DNA from: Pyronema omphalodes
Lineage: Eukaryota; Ascomycota; Pezizomycetes; Pezizales; Pyronemataceae
Reading direction: 5' to 3'
Assembly: GCA_024516155.1 (NCBI GenBank)
Contig: JAJJXM010000056.1
Coordinates: 388,118 to 452,117 of the forward strand
DNA: 64,000 nucleotides
In this document: in pieces, positions 45,043-54,979 of the stretch
How positions within the stretch are numbered: the stretch's first letter is position 1
How the letters are laid out: the number at the start of each line of letters is the position of its first letter
Notes under the pieces: generated by a model
What the model saw: only the letters and a program-made list of their open reading frames with translations
Told to the model about the DNA's origin: nothing
The model's database searches: none
Made by a program: the position numbers and the translations under genes

Positions 45043-48000
45043 GTCCTAGTATATCAACGAGCTGAGGATGAAGGATGAAAAGAGTTAAGGACAGAGAAGA
45101 CTCGGAGGCAATGGGGTTAACGCATTGGTGCGTATTGAAACGCATATGCAGTTCAGATCACAATTTCGCTTAGCAAATTTTAGTTTAAGGTTATCTATTC
45201 GATTCAGGGTTATTATTCTCGAATAATTGCTGGCAAAAAGCACGTGATCACCATGTCCCACTTTGAAAGACTCGCCTCTGAGACCAGACAAAACATGCAC
45301 CCGATCACAAAAGCCCTGGGACTCAAAAGGACAAAAGAAAAGGCCCCGAGACATGGTAAAACTTCCCACCGGTTACTAATACGTGTTTAATGCTGGGCAA
45401 GCGGTAAGCCAACATAAACCTGTTTTTCTGTTCAACTTTGCATGTTCGTTGGGTTGTAGCTCATACTTATCAAAGATTCAAAAAAGAAGAAAAAAAATTG
45501 AAAATTTCGTTGAATGGTTCATAGGATTGTAGTTTATTACATGGAGGAGGAAGAAATCTACTTTCCGCAGTAAAACGTGAGAAGAAGGGCATGTAAACCA
45601 TGGATACACCGACATTGTGAAAAAGACACTTCCTCAACCGGTATGTCGCTTGCACTGTATTCTGAGCTCAATACGTGAGATTTCTAGCTTACTCGCTGGA
45701 TGCTATATCCTACCATGTATGTCCTTTAACCAAGCTTTGATTGGCAAGACTGCATGCACCCCTAACCTCGAAGTGTAAAACTGGCTACCGGGGAATCTGA
45801 GCGGTGTACTAGAAAGCATATGGCCAACTTAGCGAGCGTCGGACCTTTTGCAAGCTCTTACCGAGCACTTGGGATACCGGACATGTAAGCGTTGGAATTT
45901 ATTCGATGTAGAGCTCTCGGTCGTAAGGTATATTTTGTTTCATAAGAGGTGTAAATTACTCTTTTTGAGAAGTGCATTTAACAAATCTTGCCGATGTGCA
46001 AAAGCCTTTTTTACTGCTTCAACCGCAAAACCAGTGAAACGGATTACCTTTTCCGCCAAACCCTAGGAGAATGAACGGCCAACGCCGCGAGTATCAACTG
46101 CACGATCATTTTCTGTATAAAGGTCTACTTAAGAGTAGGCTAGAAACTCAGCACAAGACGCTGGTTCCTCCATAACTAACTATAATCTTTAGGGGTTTAG
46201 GACTGCTCTTTCTTTGCCTGTCAATGCCATTTCTTGCTGCGCTGCTTTTGAAAAGACCTTTGCACAGGAAGTGACCGTGCTACAACATACAGGTACTACT
46301 TATTGTGGGTGTAAATGCATACAACTTCCATTGGCACAGTCTGATCTGCATATCTCGCGTAAGAAAGGAGGATTTTATCGGGCTAACCACACATATCTGT
46401 CTCAGCCAACCACAACCCTTGTCATGCCATGCACACATAATGATGCACCGCACTGATCATGGAAGCATCGATTTGTGGCTGTAACACGGCAGATAGCACA
46501 TCGGCAGTATTCCTTCTGTGCTCTAACCGTTTATTGCCTCGTAGAAATCGGTACTTGGTGTATATATCGGCAATATAACATCGTCATTCACCACGCTAAT
46601 GCTACGGCGCTGAAAATCTTCACCGTATCAGCCTATGAGAAGTGGAGAACTTGAATGATTCAAAGGACGGAAGAAGGAGGGAGGGCGGTAGTAGGATACG
46701 TAGGCGATTACTGAAGAGGCACCTTGTAAGCGAAACGATTGCGTGGAAGCCATAACCTTCAAGAGGACATGGCTTTGACCTGAGCCACAAATCCGGATAA
46801 AACGTTTACATGAAGCTGAAAAAAACAGCCTATACTTTTGCACGAAGCCCTAAGGGTGATGTTCCAAGACGCAAATGGATCAACATTCTGGGTTCCACTG
46901 AACCCCTTACTTTGAGGCGGTAGGAATGCTGAGATTTTGGGCGTGCAATTACTACCACTTACTTGCAGATCTTCGAGTACTCTGGACCAAATTGCCGGTA
47001 CTCGTTTATGATTCTTGGTTGTCGGGAGGTTAGATACGCCAAGCACTGCCCTAAGCCCCAAAAATGTCGTACATTTGCTTTTTGGCGTATTCGGAAACCA
47101 GGGCTTGGGGACATTTTCATCCGAAGTCGCGCCATCTAGATGTGGAGACAATAGAATTCACTTACCGCTAATCAAGGAAGAATACACTGCAAGTATTATC
47201 CAACTGACAAATTTGTTGTTGATATCGGACACATAGATGACGATGAATAGTGTGCCACTAGATAATAACCGCCATTGGCCAGGGTGATAGGTCATGATGT
47301 TGGACCACAGCGCCGCGTGAGAATCAATCCTTGCAACATGCAAAAGCACTGGTTGACGATGGGGCGGTGATATGCAGCGTTATTTTCACTGTTGGTTCAG
47401 AGTGCATTCAAGTAAGGTCGTCCACAGAGTTGGGCTGGCGTGGCTTAGGGGTATTTTTGTGGAAGTGCTGAGATATGGATAAGCTGGACTGCAGCCTGGT
47501 ATGTCACTGGCTTGGGGTATGGCTTTCCTGAGACGGTCACGTGATATATAAGGCTATGTATGATCGAGTGATTACCATGGGTCGCTTCATCTCAAAATCT
47601 TTGTTCACGACTTTCACATAAACTTTCGCTGATTATTTCCACAGTAAAATCGACTATAAATATCTGTCTATCATACAGGGTAGATTAGGCCTTGTATGCT
47701 ATGAAAATATCAGAGCGACCGGTCTTCTTCGATAGCATGTATGATTACTCGCTCGTTGCCTTTACATTCCATATTTGAATGAAGTATTGTTTAGATTGCT
47801 ATACACTTTTTTGGATTCTTAAATATATGGGAAAGCATGAAGTATGTTTAATAGCCATTGAAGATGGTCATGTTTTTACCATTCAAACACATGATGTGCT
47901 GTAAATTTTGCACGTCAATTATTTAAAGTCTTATTCATCTCAGTATTCCCATCTGCGCTTTTATAACTTGACAGATTAGAAGAACAGCTGCCCTTGGACT

Positions 48001-48612
48001 CGGATATGCATGCAAGTCGCCGTGCATTGCCATCTCCCGGGTTCTGGTACTCACATTGTGTCACTCGCGCTTCACACAACATCACAAACTTCAGACTGCC
48101 TACAATGCACCACTGGTAATTCAAAGTGGACGGTTTAATGTACCATATTTAGTTTTTACCGCTCGAGTTTCTAATATACTGACGATAATGTCACAGCAGT
48201 AAATTAATCTCTTTCGAACCATGATCATCCGATAGTTGGTGCCTTATTGATTAAGGCCGTCAACTTTCGCCGCTCGGCTCTCTGCATGCATTTCAGCCGT
48301 TTCATATTGGTGATATCCTTTCAACGATTTCTCCGTTCGAACCATTAATCATCTACGATCCCGGGGTGTACATAGCCTGCCGTGCTTGATGGTGTTCCAC
48401 ATGTGATTCGGGAAGGGGCAGAGACCTTGGTATATTTAAAACCGACATTCTCGAAGTTGAGTTGTTCCATTATCAAATAGATTTGAATTGAAATATCCCA
48501 AATCGAATCTGCTACGCTTTATTAAGTAAGCCACCTACCAGCCATAGCACCCTTTAAGATGAAAAGTACTTATCATATATACTAGTCTATCAACCAAGCC
48601 AGTCTCCAAATA
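45043..48612. other. AT-rich gene-poor region
   Basis: 3.57 kb between the P450 and the small zinc-ribbon-like gene. Open frames are short (at most about 130 codons) and show no family features. No tRNA, long repeat or satellite is evident. A TATTTAAAA sequence at about 48431 could belong to the promoter of the 48613 gene. Confidence 0.6.
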
Positions 48613-49104
48613 ATGTCCAAGATCCTTAACCGTCTCAAGAAGATCGTTTCATCACCTAAATTGAAAAGCGAAACCATTCAACCAGTCAAACAAGCTAACC
48701 CGTTCGTCACCGAGCAGCCAGAGCCAATCCACCAAATCATCACGCTAGACCGTCCCATCAGTTCCGAATCCATACATCCCGAATCTCACCATAAGTGTTC
48801 CCGGATCAACTCCGAATCCTTCTTCGTGCCTGACGAAGATCCCAAGGATGATGACCGCTGTTCCAACTGTCAAGGATACGTCATGGATTGCCACGTCGAG
48901 CGTGTAAAACTTCATAAGTGTGTTCAGTGTGAGAAATGGATTTGTGGGGAGTGTCAGGCAAGAATACATAAGGCTTATAAGAATAAGATCATTGAGGTTC
49001 AAGATATGGAGGGGAGGACTGACTTGAAGGCTAAGAGAAGGGGGGTGGTGGGGACAAAGGGACCTGAAAGAGCTATGAGTTTTCGGGGGCTTGAGTGGAT
49101 ATGA
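48613..49104 (+). CDS. Small Cys/His-rich protein, probable zinc-binding, function unknown
   Basis: Single-exon gene for 163 aa without a recognised ortholog. The N-terminus is basic and amphipathic (MSKILNRLKKIVSS). A Pro/Ser/Glu-rich linker leads to a cysteine cluster at about residues 93-130: RCSNCQGYVMDCH, then HKCVQCEKWICGECQARIHK. The pattern of two CxxC pairs, a further CxxC and His fits a treble-clef, RING or B-box-like zinc site, although it is shorter than a full RING. The C-terminus is basic and ends SFRGLEWI. The ATG has A at -3 and follows AT-rich DNA. It is isolated in a gene-poor region next to retrotransposons. Confidence 0.7.
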   Translation: MSKILNRLKKIVSSPKLKSETIQPVKQANPFVTEQPEPIHQIITLDRPISSESIHPESHHKCSRINSESFFVPDEDPKDDDRCSNCQGYVMDCHVERVKLHKCVQCEKWICGECQARIHKAYKNKIIEVQDMEGRTDLKAKRRGVVGTKGPERAMSFRGLEWI

Positions 49105-51088
49105 TAGGAAAGGAAAATATGACGGATGGTTTATTGCTTCTAGTCGTTGCAAATATTGTTTAACGATGCTTCATCTTTAACTTTGCAAGACATTTAGACC
49201 CCTACGACAGGCTCTGACCCGAGACAGGAAATATATAGATTGTACATGGCAACCTGTACATGACGACCTGTACAACAATGACGCATACGTACACCAGTAC
49301 AATTGCACTGTTTATTGAAGTTCAATATTATTGAACTCGTGTTCGCGAGTTCACCTTTTGTGTTGCACCAACCCAGGCCGCTTATTCACCTTTCCAAGGA
49401 TCTCTTATGTAAACCCGCTTCGGGGATCAGATTGACGAAGTTCTGAAGTTCTTCTTAACTCAAGAATAAAACAGAAATGTTGAAGTTTGCCTAAAGCCCT
49501 AGTGCCTAGGTGGGGATGGAGCTCAGCCTTGTACTTATCTTCGCTTGTTCGCTCCTTGTCTTGCTCACTATGCTCATCAATCTACACTGACACCACCTCC
49601 ACGTTTTCTCTCCTCTCTTGATCTCTCTCGTGACCTTCGACAATAAAAGAAAGGAAATTATGGACGATTCCCACACCAATACCTCGAATCAGTGATAATT
49701 GCCAAGGCATTGACTACTGCGGAGGCGGAATTTCGAGCGATACCGTGCTTTCCTAACATGCATCACCACTTCCTCCATCTCCTTCCACTTCATCTGCCAT
49801 CAAAACTCGCTATCCAACCCTGGGCTATCAGTTTTCTCCACTTCCAAGTCACAACCCTCCACCTCCATTCCTGGAACCAGAAACAAAGTGATGATCAAAA
49901 AAACAACTACAGTTTCAGCGAAATTGTTTTCATACTCGCATAGGCTGTTTTTCTACGGTTCGTGGGATTCCATGTTGGGGTTGGCGTTGTCAAGGACGGA
50001 GTGTTAATTTTACCACTACCGCGCAACGTGTTGCTATGGACTTCATATCACAGAAATGACGCCTATCTAGCCTTCAGAACTCAGCGTTTTAAGGACATTT
50101 TAAAGAATAAACACTAAGTAAGTATCTCGCTCTTGTAATTTGCGCATAGTACCACGCGTTAATGTTATCCCGATTCCCGGCAACTTTGTAGGGCTTCGCA
50201 GATGAATTCTTCCCTTCGGTATCCACCATGATTGGCAACCATCATCCCGAGCGATGACTTTTTTTTAGCTTATCATTGCTTTCTGGTTAGGTTTCCCCGT
50301 CCACCTCAAACTGCTAAGATGACCAACGTAGATCTTCCATCATGAAATAGTGCCACAACATCCAGCTTGACAATTGAAGGAAGTGTAACCTACTGGAAAT
50401 GGCCTCTGTGATAGTGAAATATCTCGAAACTACCAGCAAAATTCTCATGTAGTCAACATCTTCGGGTCCTGCGGAATCGCAGGTGTGCAAGGAAACCAAT
50501 TTCGAAGTACGTGAACGCAAAAGACATTGCAGTGACGTTCATGAATAAAAGAAATTGCAACATTCTTACGAGATGCGAGCCTTATGATGGTTTAACATAG
50601 GGTTGGATGTAGGAAAAAAAATACTCCCATCCCCTCCCGTGCTGGCACTGACCATAGAAAGCTCCTGTAATGGGTTAATGTGATGACACATGCGCAAGGA
50701 TACACCGCATATCACTCGGATATATAACTTTCGAACTGTCATTTATGTTTTTATTGTCTTACCCTCAGTCGGCATACGTATAATGAAACAAAGATAATCA
50801 ACCAACAGAACAACATAACCCACGTTAACGAGGTTTCTTTGGTATACAACACACCCATTAATCCTTCTCTACACATAGATAACGTATACATCCAGTAACC
50901 TCCAATACGAGTACTCTAGGTATATCGGTTCTGTCGGAAGGACGAGCAGGCACGAGGAGAGAACGGTGGAAGTGGAGAACGAAAAACAGATAATGTATTG
51001 AGTGAAGAACCATTTCCACCGGAAGCACAGCAAGCTAATATAGCACCTAGTAACCCTAGCCCACACCGGCCTTAGGCATCACTTCAAC
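49105..51088. other. AT-rich region with possible copia LTR at its right end
   Basis: No gene is supported. A short stretch at 49705-49745 translates as AKALTTAEAEFRA on the plus strand and could be a shred of a copia RNase H (usual form STxEAEY), but it is too short to call. The last few hundred bases (about 50800-51088) may be an LTR of the minus-strand copia remnant to the right. Confidence 0.5.
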
Positions 51089-51844
51089 ACACCCCCTCGC
51101 CAAAGGCAGGGTGTGAAAACATAAAATCCAGCAAATACACAGAAGAAATACCCGAAAAAATGTAGCCATCATAACCAATCAATCCATCCATAATACGACC
51201 CAGTAATCCATAGCAATAACCCGTAACACCAGTAACCCAACCAGAAAGAACAAAACATCCATATACCATAAATCAGAAAACTTCCCTGCAGAGCACCCAA
51301 TTCCAAACCAAACACCATGATCATAAAACCAGCACACCCCCTCTTTCCATATCCCATATCCGACAAAACCATATCCATCCAGACACACGTCATCAAGAAC
51401 TTGGCGCAGGCACCGACCTTCGGTCGATCACCCCCTTTTGTCGGATACCTTAAGGTGAGGTTTCCATTCCGAGAAGACGAATTGCATTTGAGTGATTAGG
51501 GCCGTTGAGCGGTTTCGTAAGTACGTCGGCCACGTTTTCCTTAGAGGCGACGTATGTGAAGCTCACGGATCCTCGTTTGACTTTGTCGAGAACATGATGA
51601 AATTTGACCGCAATGTGTTTTGTTTTTGCTTTGATGACACCTGATTTCAGCAGCGTTAGGGCACCTTGGTTGTCGCAAAACACTTCGGTCGCATTTTCAT
51701 TTGTCGAGATTTTGGTGTCAATTATAAGTTGTCGTAGCCACAATGCTTCTCTGGTGGTGTCACACCCTATAATGTGTGAAGATAGAATTGGTATCATATA
51801 TAACGCTATGGAGAATATGGCAAACTCGACAGGAGAATGAATAA
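51089..51844 (-). mobile_element. Ty1/copia retrotransposon remnant, 3' end
   Basis: The minus strand encodes the C-terminal part of a copia RNase H and then what looks like 3' flanking element sequence. Two possible polypurine-tract/LTR starts occur downstream of the stop: AAAAGGGGG followed by TGATCG (LTR would start at 51430), or GAGGGGG followed by TGTGTTGAAG (LTR would start at 51091 or 51089). The far end of the LTR could not be placed. Upstream, copia homology breaks off near 51800, where element B's presumed LTR begins, so the copy was probably cut by that insertion. Confidence 0.65.
51450..51800 (-). pseudogene. Copia RNase H fragment (pol C-terminus)
   Basis: In the minus-strand frame ending at 51450 the segment TREALWLRQLIIDTKI, then VFCDNQGALTLLKSG, KTKHIAVKFHHVLDKV and VASKENVADVLTKPL is the diagnostic C-terminal RNase H region of Ty1/copia polyproteins (DNQGA, KHI-x4-HH, and the N-x-ADxLTKPL end). 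Everything upstream (RT, integrase, gag) is missing, so this is a truncated remnant. The frame continues to 51929 on paper, but that part overlaps other DNA and does not look like copia. Confidence 0.85.
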
Positions 51845-52831
51845 TTGAGTTAGTATCCCGGGCCGGAACCCCCAGAGGAGCTCCGGCTAGCCACGTCACG
51901 TGATTCGTGACTTTCCGATAGGACCTCACGAGGATCCCGGCCCGAGGCGTCGAAACTATTATTCACGGTCAGTTTGGGAGGACTCAGGACGGAGAAGGGG
52001 AAAGGAACACTTACCTCAAGGGTGTCGACTTACCCTTGAGACAACTACGAACGACGCTGATGGAGAATGAAGAAGACGACGAAAGGTCACCTCCTTATAC
52101 CTGAGGAGTGTTCGGCAATACACGGCTACGATAGGGGCTGCATAGGAACAGGAGATTCCAAGAGGATGCAGATGCGGCGCAAGGATATCATCCGGTGTTA
52201 CTAGTTGGGTGAACAGTGGGGCGAGAGATCAGGCAGAGTCTAGTCAGCAAACAGGAGTGGAATGCAGGACAAGGGTCAACAGTGCATTAGCATGAGACAA
52301 CGTCCAGCAGGGAACTCTACTCAGGAAACCTGTTTGATGGAACTGATATGACGCGTCCTTGGGCCTAGAGCTGCCAACTTGAAACAATACGGCGTTTGCA
52401 TCCACACCAGGGTGTGGCTGCGGGCAAGTGCGCGCAGGTGGGGCACATATGACATCACACAGGAATGTGACGGGGCAGTGCGCTCCGGTAGGTCAGGGTA
52501 TGCCTTATGATGTCAGTGACCTCTACTTGCAATCGAGATTCTCTAGGGAGATCTGTGATGGCGCGACTCATACGATAAATGACTCATGCGTCATTATCAC
52601 AGGAGTTCATGCATGATGCAGTCAGACGGAGTTGCCCTCCGGTGTGACTCATAACCCCAGCACCTTATTGGAAGGTGTGGTAGTACGGTGAGCTATTTCA
52701 AGGATTAATCTGACCAGGGCGAGCATTAGGCAAGTGAGCAATTAATTTAACTGCGCGCTTAGCATGATGCAAGCCTCAGCAGATGCGTCACAGCTTTGAC
52801 CCATGTCTTATCTCCTAAGCTCAGTTTGGCA
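51845..52831 (+). repeat. Candidate 5' LTR of gypsy element B
   Basis: This 0.99-kb GC-richer, non-coding stretch starts TGAGTTAG just after the copia fragment and ends TTTGGCA, immediately followed by GTTGG and, once element A is removed, CTCCCCAAGG. An LTR ending in CA followed within two bases by TGG is the usual LTR/primer-binding-site arrangement. The matching 3' LTR would lie beyond the window, so the limits and identity cannot be confirmed here. Confidence 0.45.
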
Positions 52832-52836
52832 GTTGG

Positions 52837-53363
52837 TGTCACGGCACACGGCTGACGAGCCGTTGTGTTGCGTCATCATGTTGTCGTGGTTGTTGATTGA
52901 GATCGTGCCGTTGTCTTGCCGTGTTGTGTTGCCGTTGTGTTGTTGTTGTTGTGTGTGCCGTGCCATGTTGACTGAGAGAATGATTGATGATGGATGACGT
53001 ACCACCAGCTGGAGAGCTGTGGCGTCGCAGTTGAATCGATGGAGAACGGAAGCTCATGTAGCGATGATTGTATGACGGCCCAGCAAGAGTGCTGGCCGCC
53101 CCTTTGTACATAAGGAGGCTTGCCTCCCCGTTGTCGAGATTCTCCATCGAACGTCTTGTGTCTTCTCCTGACTCCTAATATAAGCTTTCCTCTCTTAAGT
53201 CCTACGTCACTCTTGTCCTTGTCCCTGTCCCTGTTTAGTGTGCCGTCCGTCTGACGAGCACTTCGGTCCTTGTCCTGCCGTTCCCCGTTCCGGAACCTGC
53301 CTAGTCCCCCTGTCCGGTAGTGTTCAGTGTGTCCCTTGAACGTCCGTTCTCGTGTCCCTGACA
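52837..53363 (+). repeat. 5' LTR of element A
   Basis: 527 bp, TG...CA ends. A TACATAA sequence at 53107-53113 could serve as TATA box, with transcription start about 35 bp downstream near 53146. The frames it opens on the minus strand recur in the 3' LTR and are not genes. Confidence 0.95.
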
Positions 53364-53365
53364 TT

Positions 53366-53374
53366 ACGTTCGAT
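53366..53374 (+). promoter_or_regulatory. Putative self-primer binding site of element A
   Basis: Two bases after the 5' LTR the sequence ACGTTCGAT is the exact reverse complement of ATCGAACGT at 53146-53154 inside the LTR, where the RNA 5' end would be expected. No TGG tRNA-type site follows the LTR. Tf1 and related chromoviruses prime minus-strand DNA by folding the RNA 5' end onto such a site. Confidence 0.6.
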
Positions 53375-53398
53375 CGATTAACTATTCAACCGACACGC

Positions 53399-53641
53399 AT
53401 GAACCGCACCGGTTCTGCCTGGACCCACGCACTAAAGCAAGCTCTTGAAACACACACCTTATACGAAACCTTTGGGATCCCCGACAGATTCGCTGGCGCC
53501 GTGCGAAGAACCGTCCGACGAGCAGAAAATAACTGCTACCTTGTGGTCCGCTGGCAACTCCAGGACTACACCTATCAGGAGCACATCCGCCGCACCATCA
53601 GACTCAAGCCAATCCTCAGAGCCCGCCAGGATGCATATTAA
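53399..53641 (+). CDS. 80-aa leader frame of element A, overlapping gag start
   Basis: First ATG after the primer site; 80 codons ending at 53641. The protein is basic in its second half (FAGAVRRTVRRAE, HIRRTIRLKPILRARQ), with no recognised domain. Its last 11 nt, ATGCATATTAA, contain both the start of the next frame (ATG at 53631) and its own stop (TAA at 53639-53641). That arrangement would allow termination-reinitiation. Alternatively this is only an upstream frame in the gag leader, or its sequence belongs to the gag N-terminus through a frameshift. Confidence 0.5.
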   Translation: MNRTGSAWTHALKQALETHTLYETFGIPDRFAGAVRRTVRRAENNCYLVVRWQLQDYTYQEHIRRTIRLKPILRARQDAY

Positions 53642-54979
53642 ACTTATTGACGAAGGCCACTGGCAACAAATTGTGAACGCCGCCGCCATGAGCCAGTTCC
53701 CCGACGGCCACGAACCGCTCACCTTTACAAAACAACTCGCACAATCCATTTTAGACGCTCAGGACCACCCCACGGGTTACCTCCTAAACGACCTCGCGGA
53801 AACCCCCGGTTCTCGTAACAGTACTCGGGTATCCAGCCCTGTCGCCTCCCGCGCTCCGGAAGCTCCCACCCCTGCTCCCATTCCCCCTGTCGTGATCCAG
53901 ACTGGCTCCGTCCAGGTCTACCCGAACGGCCCAGAACCAGCACCGCGAGCCGCCGCACCCCCTACCACAGCCGCAGCCGCAGCCCCCGCCCCCGCGATAA
54001 TCGCACCAATTCCTAGACCCCCCCCCCCCGTGACCCCGAGATCCTTCTAACCCCGGAGGAGCAAGCCGATACAAACGAAATCCACTACTACGAGAAAGAA
54101 CTCACCCGCCAGCGTGAGCTAATCAACGCGCTACTCGCCTCCCCCGGCATCCGCGTAACTGGAGACAAAATCTCGGACCCGCCAACCTTCGACGGGTCCA
54201 ACAGGGAGGACCTCTGCCGCTTTGTCTCCTTGCTTCGTATCAAGTTAGTGAGCGATGAACTACGTTTCCCGACCCCCCATAAACGGATTTCTTACGCCAT
54301 GGGCCGCCTCCGCGGACGCGCCCTGGACCAGATTCTTCCTTACATCAAGGAAAACGGCAACCGCTGGGCTCTCAACGACGTCGAGGACGTCATCAAAATT
54401 TTACAACGTACCTTCGGAGACCCGGACGAGCGCGCAACGGCTCGTTTCAAACTACAGAATCTCCGACAGAACAACCGCGAATTCTCGGACTACTACGCAG
54501 AGTTCTCCCGCCTAGTCGCAGAGTTAGGCTGGGACGAAGCCGCCACCATGGATGCCCTGCGTAACGGCCTGTCCCTTGAGCTACACGAGAAGTTGGTTGG
54601 TGCCCCGCCCACCACCACGATGCACGAATTCGTCGAACAGTGTCAAAAATTGGACTCCCAATTAAGGGCACTCGAAAACCTCCGCAAGCTGCGTACCAAC
54701 CGCGGCCAAGTCAAGACCACTACCACCGCCACCCCCACCACCAGTCGCCCCACCCCCGCCACTCAAGCCACCACCGCCTCCTCCAGCAAGCAAACCCCGG
54801 CCCAGGGACCCCGTCAGAAACTGTCGGCACAGGAGCGCGCGACCCGCCTATCAGAAGGACGTTGTCTCTACTGCGGTGGCCTCGGCCACATGGCTGCGTC
54901 GTGCCCCGCCAAGACGAATGTTAAAGTGGCGAGCGTGGAATTAGTGGATGCTGAAGAAGAAGTGTCGGGAAAAGAATAA
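53631..54979 (+). CDS. Gag of element A (with a frame break at a C12 tract)
   Basis: Structural protein of the virus-like particle. It starts at ATG 53631 (MHIKLIDEGHWQQIVNAA), runs through a Pro/Ala-rich region and, in that frame, hits a stop at 54048-54050 just after a C12 tract (54018-54029). The capsid part continues in the frame shifted by one base: EILLTPEEQADTN, FDGSNREDLCRFVSLL, a retrotransposon-gag domain and a CCHC zinc knuckle (CLYCGGLGHMAASC), ending at TAA 54977-54979. One extra C (13) or two fewer (10) would join the two parts without a stop. The cause may be a homopolymer sequencing error, a real indel, or slippage on the tract. Confidence 0.8.
54018..54029 (+). repeat. C12 tract at the gag frame break
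   Basis: Twelve C after CTAGA. The upstream gag frame ends about 20 nt later, whereas the capsid frame is open through the tract from the other side. Confidence 0.85.

Noticed and set aside
49692..49943. Short copia-like LTTAEAEF segment on the plus strand
   Set aside because: Only about ten residues resemble RNase H; the rest of the frame does not.
52808..53364. Minus-strand frames duplicated at 58577-59256
   Set aside because: They lie in the LTRs of element A and are repeated because the LTRs are identical.
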